Below the pieces are notes generated by a model, which was not told the origin of the DNA, made no database searches, and saw only the letters and a list, made by a program, of their open reading frames with translations. The position numbers and the translations under genes are program-made. Shown here piece after piece: positions 8,049 to 15,051 of a stretch of DNA of 33,973 bases; positions within the stretch are counted from its first letter, which is position 1, and the number at the start of each line of letters is the position of its first letter. The DNA is from an uncultured Anaerolineae bacterium (GTDB lineage: Bacteria > Chloroflexota > Anaerolineae > JACIWP01), in assembly GCA_938049385.1 (NCBI GenBank), contig CALIBQ010000038.1, positions 1 through 33,973 on the forward strand, written 5' to 3'.

Positions 8049-9971
8049 TTACGGCCTTGCATGGCGCAGGACACGGGGGAAATAGTAGACCTCGCGCGGC
8101 GGATACCGCAGAGTGAAGAGGCCGCCGGCGCCGTCCGCAACAGCAATGTAATTGCCCCGCACTGCAATCCCTCTGCCATCCCCGGGGGTATCATAATGGC
8201 CGACCCAGGAGCCATGGAATCCGCCGGACCAGATATACGCACCCCGATCCAGCGTGGACACATACACCCGGCCGCCCGCCATCACGACATCGGATGGAAA
8301 CTCTGGCCAGTAGGTCGGTTGTCTTGCTACTGCTGGATGGGCGGGATCGGAGATATCCACCCATACCAGGCCGGCATAGTGTGAAACCACAACGACCAGG
8401 GAGCCGGAGACGGCGATCGCCTGCGGAATACCCGGCACCAGTACATCGCCGATGCCGGCAGGATGATTCGGGTCGGAAATGTCCACGACGGCAAGGTCAT
8501 TGCCAAACAGCACCAATGCAAGGGCCCCTGCCGTTTCTACATCTACTGCGCCCCAGGTTTCGCGAAATGTTCCTACCACGGCCGGCGCCGTCGGGTCCGA
8601 GATATCCACGACCTGAAGGCCGCCGAAATAGCGGTTCGCCACATAGGCATAACCCCCATTCACGGCCACCGCCCAAGCTTCTCCTGGCAGAATGACAGAC
8701 CCCTTCTCTATCGGGGAGCTGGGTACCGAAACGTCCATCACCCTCAATCCCCCGGTCCCATCCGCTACGCAGGCTGTTCCATCCTGCACCACAATCCCTC
8801 TGGCTTCCCCGGGCGTATCGAGAGCGCCGGCAGGGATGGGGCGAGACCAATCCGACACATTCACCACCTGCAGGCCGGCTGTCCCCGCCAGCACGTATGC
8901 AAACTGGCCAGATACTGCGGCATCCGCCGCATAGCCCAACGAGCGGTAGAAACCAACCTCTGCCGGTGATGCTGCATCAGAGACGTCCACCACGCGCAGG
9001 CCGGCCTCCCCATCTGCCAGCCACGCATAATCCCCTACCACAGCCAGCTCTCTGGAACTGCCCGGAGAATCGAACCAGCCCACGAGGCCAGGATCACCCG
9101 CATCAGAGACATCCACGATCCATAATCCCCCACCTTCATCCGTTACAAAGGCATAACCGTTTGCCACAGCGACAGACGTTGCGAAGCCGGGTAGGGGAAG
9201 CTGACTGATGGGCTGAGGCGCCGCTGGAGCGGAGATGTCCAGGATATACAGGCCGGCGTCCCTCGCCGCCACATACGCCAGATTGCCTTGCACTACCACA
9301 CCCATCGCCATGCCAGGGAGCAAAGCGGCCCCAATTTCCACCGGCGCGCTCGGGGCGGAAATGTCCAGCACCCGCAGTCCTGCTTCCCTATCAGCGAGAT
9401 AGGCAAGGGCATCCGCAACAACCACATCCTCTGCATAGCCAGGAGAGTCATACCGGCCGGCTTCGACGGGATGCGCCGGATCGGCAGCATTCACCACGCG
9501 CAGCCCCGCCTCGCCGTCGGCCAGATAGACATGGTTTCCCGCTACCTTCACGGCAGAGGCAGTTCCAGGTGAGTCATAGAAGCCCAGGAGAGCCGGAGAG
9601 GCTGGGTCGGAAACATCCAGTATTCGCAGTCCGCCGGCCAACTGCTGAAGCCCATTCTCCTCCCACACGCTCAAGGGAAGCTCAGCGATGTAAGCGATGC
9701 CGTCAGTCACCGCGATACCCGATATGATGCCGGCCAGCACCTCGGACGTTCCGAGGACCGCCGGATGTGCCGGCTTCGATACGTCGAGGATCACCAGCCG
9801 TGGGCCAACGCCAATGAGCGCATAATGACTCTGAACCGTCACGGCATATGTGGAACCGCCGAGCTGGCCGACTAGCCCGACATTCTCCGCCGGCGCCTGG
9901 GCGCCGGCCATTGTGCCCATCAGCAGGCTCAGAATGAGCGCCATCCCCAAAACGCGTGCCCCCTTCATCAT
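8049..9971 (-). CDS. Secreted LVIVD-repeat beta-propeller protein with 14 repeats
   Basis: A 640-residue exported protein. An N-terminal signal peptide (about 1-25, ending AGAQA) is followed almost wholly by LVIVD repeats of the form L-x-hydrophobic-V-D-[VI]-S-x-P. Repeat signatures start near residues 59, 115, 157, 199, 241, 283, 325, 367, 409, 452, 493, 535, 578 and 618. From 115 to 409 the spacing is exactly 42 residues; the last two copies are degenerate. Between the first and second copies there is a 14-residue insertion containing SVWEENG. LVIVD repeats are thought to form beta-propeller blades, so 14 would fit two seven-bladed propellers (inference). The protein ends in VYYFPRVLR plus a few residues. 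The start is one of two adjacent ATGs behind GGGAGGGAG. The ligand or function is unknown. Confidence 0.9.
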   Translation of the reverse strand: MMKGARVLGMALILSLLMGTMAGAQAPAENVGLVGQLGGSTYAVTVQSHYALIGVGPRLVILDVSKPAHPAVLGTSEVLAGIISGIAVTDGIAYIAELPLSVWEENGLQQLAGGLRILDVSDPASPALLGFYDSPGTASAVKVAGNHVYLADGEAGLRVVNAADPAHPVEAGRYDSPGYAEDVVVADALAYLADREAGLRVLDISAPSAPVEIGAALLPGMAMGVVVQGNLAYVAARDAGLYILDISAPAAPQPISQLPLPGFATSVAVANGYAFVTDEGGGLWIVDVSDAGDPGLVGWFDSPGSSRELAVVGDYAWLADGEAGLRVVDVSDAASPAEVGFYRSLGYAADAAVSGQFAYVLAGTAGLQVVNVSDWSRPIPAGALDTPGEARGIVVQDGTACVADGTGGLRVMDVSVPSSPIEKGSVILPGEAWAVAVNGGYAYVANRYFGGLQVVDISDPTAPAVVGTFRETWGAVDVETAGALALVLFGNDLAVVDISDPNHPAGIGDVLVPGIPQAIAVSGSLVVVVSHYAGLVWVDISDPAHPAVARQPTYWPEFPSDVVMAGGRVYVSTLDRGAYIWSGGFHGSWVGHYDTPGDGRGIAVRGNYIAVADGAGGLFTLRYPPREVYYFPRVLRHARP

Positions 9972-10171
9972 CTCCCTCCCTTTGGAGAACGGACCGACAA
10001 ATGTTGAAAAATTGGCAGATGTTGAGCGGACCCTTTAGGCATCATCTGCTGATGTGGTCATGTGGAGGTACGCTGAGGAGTGGGATGAAGACACAATGCT
10101 AACGGCGGCGAGCACAGCCGAACAGACGCGCCCAGGCTGAATATGTCATTATGCAGTGCTTCGTATAATCA

Positions 10172-10201
10172 ATTTTATCATATGGGGCCGCTTTCCGTCA
10201 A
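10172..10201 (-). promoter_or_regulatory. Possible promoter of the LVIVD-repeat gene
   Basis: On the minus strand: TTGACG (10196-10201), 18-base spacer, TAAAAT (10172-10177). It would leave a leader of roughly 195 bases before the ATG at 9971. The -10 match is imperfect and the leader long, so this is tentative. Confidence 0.4.
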
Positions 10202-10253
10202 CATACCCAAACGAGGGTGTGGGAAAAGTCCAAAATACAATCTGTGGAAGACC

Positions 10254-10337
10254 GGCCTGGCGGCTGAAGCCACGGCGACAACCAACTGTGAAGCCCGCCT
10301 ATGCAGGCTTCGCGAAGTCGGCGCAGGCCGACTTCGC
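10254..10337. repeat. Composite palindromic repeat upstream of cimA
   Basis: It starts with a 23-base unit (10254-10276, core CTGGCGGCTGAAGCC) matching the reverse complement of 31194-31216 at 22 of 23 positions. Then comes GAAGCC/GGCTTC (near 10290-10311) and a perfect 11-bp hairpin, 10312-10322 with 10327-10337 (arms GCGAAGTCGGC / GCCGACTTCGC, loop GCAG). This is a dispersed intergenic repeat with no coding content. Confidence 0.65.
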
Positions 10338-10410
10338 AGGCACAGCCGCAGTTTCAACTGCTAGGTGATGAGCCAATATCCGCTTTTTCAACACATCCGA
10401 AATACCCCAC

Positions 10411-10439
10411 TTGACGAAACCACGGATTTATGCTATACA
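10411..10439 (+). promoter_or_regulatory. Promoter of the cimA leader and cimA
   Basis: TTGACG (10411-10416), 17-base spacer, TATACA (10434-10439), with an extended -10 TG at 10431-10432. Transcription should start near 10446. That places the leader peptide, attenuator and cimA on one transcript with a leader of about 340 bases. Confidence 0.8.
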
Positions 10440-10500
10440 TTTAATAGAAGTTCGACTTTAGTCTGTACAGTACGAGTTGTGCGCCAGCAAAGAGGGTAGA

Positions 10501-10611
10501 ATGTCAGCCGGCCTTATCGCTTCTCCCAACAGCATCATTATTCGCATTATTGCGGGCATCTCCATTAGCATTATTCGCTACATGGAGACGCTGGCGGTTG
10601 GGAGAGAGTAG
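10501..10611 (+). CDS. Isoleucine-rich attenuation leader peptide of cimA
   Basis: A 36-codon open frame from ATG 10501 to TAG 10609-10611, with AGAGGG at 10491-10496 as ribosome site. Ten residues are isoleucine: codons 6, 12, 13, 14, 16, 17, 20, 22, 24 and 25 (seven ATT, three ATC). There are only two Leu and one Val, so the reading is isoleucine-specific. The Ile run sits between two RNA segments that pair with each other, and the stop codon lies a few bases after the second. It stands between a good promoter and an intrinsic terminator upstream of citramalate synthase, whose pathway leads to isoleucine. The peptide is almost certainly a ribosome-position sensor, not a functional protein. 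Confidence 0.92.
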   Translation: MSAGLIASPNSIIIRIIAGISISIIRYMETLAVGRE

Positions 10612-10678
10612 CGGCTGACAAACACCATCAAGACATCATACAGCCCACCGGTTCTCCCAACCGGTGGGTTTTTATTTT
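10502..10678 (+). promoter_or_regulatory. Transcription attenuator sensing isoleucine supply
   Basis: Four mutually exclusive RNA segments are visible. Segment 1 (10502-10510 plus 10522-10530) pairs with segment 2 (10597-10605 plus 10612-10620) in two 9-bp helices enclosing the Ile codons. Segment 2 (10595-10605, core GGTTGGGAGA) can instead pair 11 bp with segment 3 (10653-10663). Segment 3 is also part of the terminator hairpin. Expected logic, as in the known ilv and trp attenuators: with scarce Ile-tRNA the ribosome stalls near codons 12-17 and masks segment 1, so 2:3 forms and cimA is read. With enough Ile the ribosome reaches the stop at 10609, masks segment 2, and the terminator forms. 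Confidence 0.88.
10644..10678 (+). terminator. Intrinsic terminator of the cimA attenuator
   Basis: A perfect 10-bp stem, 10644-10653 (CCCACCGGTT) with 10659-10668, loop CTCCC, then the tract TTTTTATTTT at 10669-10678. The loop and 3' arm are the bases that the antiterminator would take up. Confidence 0.92.
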
Positions 10679-10706
10679 GGCACTTGACCCTGCGGAGGTC
10701 ACTGGC

Positions 10707-10759
10707 AAAGGCGCTCTCATCGCCGGCATGTCGCCGGCGGGGGCGCCTTTTGTGTTTTC
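10707..10759 (+). terminator. Second terminator-like hairpin just before cimA
   Basis: Outer stem AAAGGCGC (10707-10714) with GCGCCTTT (10743-10750), inner stem CGCCGGC (10721-10727) with GCCGGCG (10733-10739), then TTTTGTGTTTT. It lies between the attenuator and the cimA ribosome site, so any read-through transcript must pass it. A small TGACC/GGTCA stem (10685-10701) precedes it. Confidence 0.6.
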
Positions 10760-10787
10760 ACCATTTTGATAGCTTTGGGAGGGGAAC

Positions 10788-12356
10788 ATGAGAAGCGTAG
10801 AGCTGTACGATACGACCCTGCGAGACGGAGCGCAACAGGAGGGCATCTCCTTCTCGCTGGATGACAAGGTCAAGATCGCCCGTTGGCTGGACGAGTTCGG
10901 CATTCATTACATTGAGGGCGGCTGGCCCGGCTCCAACCCCAAGGACGCCGGCTTCTTCGAGCGCATGCGCGAGGCGCCCCCCAAACATGCCGTTATCACT
11001 GCCTTCGGCTCCACCCGGCGCGCTTCCCTGCGCCCGGAGGATGACCCCAACCTGCAGGCGCTGGTGGACTGCTTCGCGCCGGCGGTGGCGCTGGTGGGCA
11101 AAAGCTCCGCCTTCCATGTGCGCGAGGTCCTCGGTGTCTCCTACGAGGAAAACCTGCGCATGATTGCCGACAGCGTGCGGTACATGCGCGAAAAGGGGAA
11201 GATCGTGTTCTTTGATGCGGAGCACTTCTTCGACGGCTTCAAAGAGGACCCGGAGTATGCCCTGCGCACGCTGGAAGCGGCGGCGGACGCCGGCGCGGCC
11301 GTGCTGGTGCTGGCTGACACCAATGGGGGCACCATGCCGGCGGACCTGCTCCAAGCCATTGAGGCGGTGAAAAAGGCCACCAACGTGCCGCTGGGCATCC
11401 ATGTGCACAACGATGCCGGCCTGGCGGTGGCCAATACCATCCTGGCGGTACAGGCCGGCGTCACCCAGGTGCAGGGCACCATCAACGGCTACGGCGAGCG
11501 GTGCGGCAACGCTGATTTGTGCGCTATCATCCCGAACCTTCAGCTCAAGCTTGGCTATCAGGTGGTCAGCCCCGAGCAGTTGCGCAGCCTGACCAGCCTG
11601 TCGCGCTTTGTATCGGAGCTGGCCAATATGGCTCCCAACCCCACTATGCCCTATGTGGGGCGCAGCGCGTTCGCCCATAAGGCCGGCACCCACGTCAATG
11701 CTCTCCTCAAATCCCCTCAGAGCTATCAGCATATTGACCCGGAACTGGTCGGCAACACCCAGCGCATTGTTGTCTCGGAGCTGTCCGGTAAATCCAACCT
11801 TATGTATAAGCTCCAGGAACTGAAGCTGGGTTGGGAGGTCACCAAAGAGCAGTTGGAGCAGGTGCTCCAGGAGATCAAGCGGCTGGAGAACAAGGGGTTC
11901 CAGTTCGAGGGCGCCGATGGCTCGGTGGAGCTGTTACTGCACCGCACCCGGCCTGGGTATCAGCCACCCTTTGAGCTGGTAGACTTCCACGTGCTGGTGA
12001 CCAGTGGAAAGGATGGCGGTATGTCTGCGGAAGCCACGGTCAAGGTGCGCGTCAAGGATCAGATCATCCATACCGCCGCTGAGGGCAACGGCCCGGTGAA
12101 CGCGCTGGACCTGGCGGTGCGCAAGGCGCTCCTCCCCTTCTTCCCCAAGCTTGCGGACGTGCATTTGACCGATTATAAGGTGCGCATCCTCGACGGCGAG
12201 GCGGCCACCGGCGCCCAGACACGGGTGCTCATCTCCTCCACCAACGGGAAGAAGAGCTGGACCACGGTCGGCAGTTCCACCAATATTATTGAGGCGAGCT
12301 GGATCGCTCTGGCGGACAGCCTGGAGTACGCGCTGTTGAACGGCGCCGGCCAGTAG
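10788..12356 (+). CDS. cimA: (R)-citramalate synthase
   Basis: A 522-residue enzyme that condenses pyruvate with acetyl-CoA to citramalate, the first step of the threonine-independent route to 2-oxobutanoate and isoleucine. The HMGL-like TIM barrel (about 4-270) shows YDTTLRDGAQ with R12-D13, the metal ligands H205 and H207 in IHVHND, and NGYGERCGNADL at 233-244. HKAGTHVNA follows at 297-305. The C-terminal LeuA-type regulatory domain (about 390-515) is where isoleucine would inhibit. Length and the EGGWPGSNPKD motif (43-53) fit the long citramalate-synthase family and not homocitrate or isopropylmalate synthase. ATG 10788 follows GGGAGGGG. The upstream isoleucine attenuator independently supports the assignment. 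Confidence 0.94.
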   Translation: MRSVELYDTTLRDGAQQEGISFSLDDKVKIARWLDEFGIHYIEGGWPGSNPKDAGFFERMREAPPKHAVITAFGSTRRASLRPEDDPNLQALVDCFAPAVALVGKSSAFHVREVLGVSYEENLRMIADSVRYMREKGKIVFFDAEHFFDGFKEDPEYALRTLEAAADAGAAVLVLADTNGGTMPADLLQAIEAVKKATNVPLGIHVHNDAGLAVANTILAVQAGVTQVQGTINGYGERCGNADLCAIIPNLQLKLGYQVVSPEQLRSLTSLSRFVSELANMAPNPTMPYVGRSAFAHKAGTHVNALLKSPQSYQHIDPELVGNTQRIVVSELSGKSNLMYKLQELKLGWEVTKEQLEQVLQEIKRLENKGFQFEGADGSVELLLHRTRPGYQPPFELVDFHVLVTSGKDGGMSAEATVKVRVKDQIIHTAAEGNGPVNALDLAVRKALLPFFPKLADVHLTDYKVRILDGEAATGAQTRVLISSTNGKKSWTTVGSSTNIIEASWIALADSLEYALLNGAGQ

Positions 12357-12378
12357 CCTGCTGTCCCCAGACTGCAAA

Positions 12379-12407
12379 GGCCAGGCCCATGACTCATGGA
12401 CCTGGCC
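12379..12407. terminator. Bidirectional hairpin after cimA
   Basis: GGCCAGG (12379-12385) with CCTGGCC (12401-12407) and CCATG (12387-12391) with CATGG (12395-12399), one mismatch between the stems and a 3-base loop. It lies between the convergent cimA and lipoprotein genes, 22 bases from each stop. CTTGTGTGTGT follows on the plus strand, so the T-tract is poor. Confidence 0.65.
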
Positions 12408-12428
12408 CTTGTGTGTGTCCGACAGCGG

Positions 12429-13553
12429 CTATTCCGCCTTCTCGATGGAAATCATCACCGAGAGGGCGCCGGTGCTCTGGTCTGGGGATATCATCACCGA
12501 TACCTTCGCCTTATCACCCTGAAACTCGAGGGAGGCAAAGGCGTCGGTGGTCATGCTGGAGTCTTCCGCAAATTTCAGCCCCTGGTCGGTGAAGCCCCTC
12601 TTGTAGAACTCAGCCGCCTCCGCCATGGTCATGCCGGCCACGGTGTACATGACCATGCCCTCCTGGGACCAGGCCCGTTTGGCACCGGCCGGCTCCGGGA
12701 TGGTGAAGCCCAGGCCTTCCGTCGGAGACGGCATGGACGGCGCGGCGATCTCAATCTTGGCGTTCAGGTCGTACACCTCGAAGGTGGTCTTGATCTCGCC
12801 GGCCAGGTCCGGTTTGTTCTCGTCCACGCCCTTGCCGGCCATGTGGGTGACCATCTTGACGATGTACCCCTCATCCGCCAGATAGATGTCAATCTGGGCG
12901 ATATCCAGGTTCTCATATCTGGCGCGCGTCTCTTCATCGAACATGAACTTCAGCAAGGCCGGCTTATCGAAGCGGTAATGCGTGGTGTCGATGTTGTTCA
13001 CCTTTTCTTTGCCGATCTTGGTGGCGGCTTCCCAACCTTCCGTTAAGTCCTCCGAATGGAAGACCATGAACTGCTCATCGAAATCGGGAAGCGCTTCCTG
13101 GGTGGACTGCATCCAGCTACCACCAAACTTGATCCAGCTCTCGTTGCCGATCTGGATCATCTCCATGGAATCCTCTGGCGTGGCGCCGCTGATGACATAG
13201 CGAACCGCAGGCGGTTCTTTGACGAACTCGCCGATCATCTCCATATTGGCGCCTTGCTGGTCCGCAAAGGCCTCGCCCGTAGCCTCAATTTTCATGCGCA
13301 CCCGATACGATTTCAGCCACGGCATTTTGGAGACATCCTCGACTACCGCCGGCGTCTCAGTGGGAGCGGGCGCCGGCGTGTTGGTAGGCGGCACTGGGGT
13401 AGGGGTTGGCTGAGCCGGTGCTTGCTTGGCAGTGGTGGCCTGCGCGGCGGGGGTCTCGCCGGCCGGCGCCGTCGCCTTGCCGCCGCATCCAACCAGCAAG
13501 GCCAGGATCATCAGGGCCGTAAGGGTCAGGACAGCAAGTCTTCGTGCGGACAT
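12429..13553 (-). CDS. Surface lipoprotein with Pro/Thr linker, function unknown
   Basis: A 374-residue predicted lipoprotein. The signal peptide has a lipobox ending LLVGC with C23. Residues about 24-72 are an Ala/Pro/Thr-rich tether. Residues about 80-285 resemble the LppX/LolA-type half-barrel lipoproteins in general character (repeated beta strands such as YRVRMKIEATGEA, M-E-M-I-Q-I-G-N, YIVKMVTHMAGKG). I would not claim that family firmly. A last segment (about 290-374) carries a pattern seen in small alpha/beta surface domains (AEAAEFYKRGFTDQGLK, then KAKVSVMIS). It would sit on the outer face of the cytoplasmic membrane. ATG 13553 follows CCAGGAGG. A good promoter lies 130 bases upstream, so it is transcribed alone. 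Confidence 0.85.
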   Translation of the reverse strand: MSARRLAVLTLTALMILALLVGCGGKATAPAGETPAAQATTAKQAPAQPTPTPVPPTNTPAPAPTETPAVVEDVSKMPWLKSYRVRMKIEATGEAFADQQGANMEMIGEFVKEPPAVRYVISGATPEDSMEMIQIGNESWIKFGGSWMQSTQEALPDFDEQFMVFHSEDLTEGWEAATKIGKEKVNNIDTTHYRFDKPALLKFMFDEETRARYENLDIAQIDIYLADEGYIVKMVTHMAGKGVDENKPDLAGEIKTTFEVYDLNAKIEIAAPSMPSPTEGLGFTIPEPAGAKRAWSQEGMVMYTVAGMTMAEAAEFYKRGFTDQGLKFAEDSSMTTDAFASLEFQGDKAKVSVMISPDQSTGALSVMISIEKAE

Positions 13554-13686
13554 ACGTGTTCCTCCTGGGGTACTGCGGAATATAGGCCTGGGCTAACCAT
13601 CCCGACAACCCCAGGCTTCCGCGAGGGAGGAAAGGGGAGTCCGTGCTGGTGAAGCTCAGGCAAACATGCCAACGTTACTGCATACT

Positions 13687-13715
13687 ATCATAACACCGAA
13701 GCATGTTGCTGTCAA
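13687..13715 (-). promoter_or_regulatory. Promoter of the lipoprotein gene
   Basis: On the minus strand: TTGACA (13710-13715), 17-base spacer, TATGAT (13687-13692). The leader is about 125 bases. Confidence 0.75.
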
Positions 13716-13890
13716 TCCGCGCTCTGGGGGATGTTGAAAGGCTCTTCAGCTCCGAGCAGAAAATTGCCAGGCGGCTGGAAGACGCCGGCGAACCTGCCGA
13801 CCTATGGCTCGTGGGGCAATGCGAACGAGACGCTGTGTGCTGGTCAGCCTCATGAGCGCTTGAGACAATAGGCTTGTGGACGAAGTAAAA

Positions 13891-13919
13891 TTGCTCTCTT
13901 GGCCTGACCTGGGTATACT
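13891..13919 (+). promoter_or_regulatory. Promoter of the mannose-1-phosphate guanylyltransferase gene
   Basis: TTGCTC (13891-13896), 17-base spacer, TATACT (13914-13919). The leader is about 50 bases. Confidence 0.65.
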
Positions 13920-13975
13920 GGCGTTCATCATCCGGCAGTGGAAATCCCGTCTGGGACATGGGAGGCAAGGAAGCC

Positions 13976-15046
13976 GTGGAATATGCTGTGATTCTGGCCG
14001 GCGGAAGCGGGACCCGCCTCTGGCCCCGCAGTCGCGGAAGCAAGCCGAAGCAGTTCCTGGATATTACTGGACCCCATACCATGCTCCAGGAAGCCGTGGA
14101 GCGCATTCTGCCCCTTTTCCCGCATGAGCGCATCTGGGTCGTCACCAACCGGGCATATCTGCCCCTGGTGCGGGAACAGGTGCCGGCCCTGCCGGAGCGC
14201 AACCTCATTGGGGAGATCATGGGGCGAGGCACGGCGCCGGCCATCGGCCTGGCCGCCATGTTACTGCGCCGGCAGGACCCGGATGCCGTGATGGTGGTGC
14301 TGACGGCCGACCATCTCATCCGCCGGCGCGAGCAGTTCCAGCGGGCACTGTCCGCCGCGGTGGAAGTTGCCCGAAAGGGCCATCTGGTCACCCTCGGCAT
14401 TGAACCGCGCTATCCCGAGACGGGGTACGGTTATATCGAGCAGGGGGAACTGCTGTATCATGTGGACGGCTTCGGGGCCTACCGGGTGGTGCGCTTTACC
14501 GAGAAGCCGGACCGCCTGACGGCACAGGAATTCATCACTTCCGGCCGCTACGTCTGGAACAGCGGCATGTTCATCTGGCGCGTGGAAGCCATACTGGCGG
14601 AGATGGCGCGCCAGATGTCGGCCCTGTACGCCCAGCTCCAGGAAATCGCAGACGCCTGGGGCACGCCGGCACAGGAGGAGACGCTCCAGCGGGTCTGGCC
14701 GGCCATTCAGGCCCAGACCATTGACTTTGGCGTGATGGAGCACGCCCGCGATGTGGTGGTCATCCCGGTAGATATTGGCTGGAGCGATATCGGAAGCTGG
14801 GCGGCCCTGCTGGATATCCTGCCGGCGGACGAGCAGGGGAACGTGCTGGCGGGGGATGTGCAGGCGCTGGACACGCGCAACAGCTTTATTTACAGCGCCG
14901 GCCGGCTGATCGCCGTCATTGGCCTGAATGAAATGATCGTGGTGGATGCCGGCGATGCCTTGCTCATCTGCCCGCGCGATCGGGCGCAGGATGTGAAGCA
15001 GATCGTGGAACTGCTGAAGGTGCAGGGACGCGCCGAATATCTCTGA
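13976..15046 (+). CDS. manC: Mannose-1-phosphate guanylyltransferase
   Basis: A 356-residue nucleotidyltransferase making GDP-mannose from mannose-1-phosphate and GTP, for surface polysaccharide or compatible-solute synthesis. The nucleotide-binding signature AGGSGTRLWP is at 8-17. FTEKPD and WNSGMF follow in the family order. The short length shows the guanylyltransferase domain only, without the C-terminal isomerase domain found in bifunctional enzymes. I chose GTG 13976 (giving M-E-Y-A-V-I) because GGGAGG lies about ten bases before it and the N-terminus then matches the family. An ATG at 13958 would add six residues. The stop is only 5 bases from the stop of the convergent sigma gene, with no hairpin between. 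Confidence 0.92.
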   Translation: MEYAVILAGGSGTRLWPRSRGSKPKQFLDITGPHTMLQEAVERILPLFPHERIWVVTNRAYLPLVREQVPALPERNLIGEIMGRGTAPAIGLAAMLLRRQDPDAVMVVLTADHLIRRREQFQRALSAAVEVARKGHLVTLGIEPRYPETGYGYIEQGELLYHVDGFGAYRVVRFTEKPDRLTAQEFITSGRYVWNSGMFIWRVEAILAEMARQMSALYAQLQEIADAWGTPAQEETLQRVWPAIQAQTIDFGVMEHARDVVVIPVDIGWSDIGSWAALLDILPADEQGNVLAGDVQALDTRNSFIYSAGRLIAVIGLNEMIVVDAGDALLICPRDRAQDVKQIVELLKVQGRAEYL

Positions 15047-15051
15047 GGCAG

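Larger units (their letters stand above)
9972..10410. other. Gene-free region with a weak promoter and palindromic repeats
   Basis: No convincing gene is present. The left part (9972-10140) shows nothing recognisable beyond two ATGTTGA words (near 10001 and 10019). A possible minus-strand promoter lies at 10172-10201. The part from 10254 to 10337 holds palindromic repeats described separately. The cimA promoter begins at 10411. Confidence 0.6.
13554..13975. other. Intergenic region with two divergent promoters
   Basis: No gene is recognisable. It holds the leader and promoter of the lipoprotein gene (promoter at 13687-13715) and the promoter of the guanylyltransferase gene (13891-13919). A GCCTGGG/CCCAGGC stem (13586-13592 with 13610-13616) lies in the lipoprotein leader. 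The 175 bases between the promoters show nothing else. Confidence 0.6.

Noticed and set aside
10446-10787. T-box riboswitch upstream of cimA
   Set aside because: I find no T-box TGGNACC bulge or AGAGAA-type stem I loop. The Ile-rich peptide and alternative helices explain the leader better.
10758-11732. 324-codon minus-strand frame opposite cimA
   Set aside because: It is antisense to cimA and crosses its ribosome site, with no recognisable domain.
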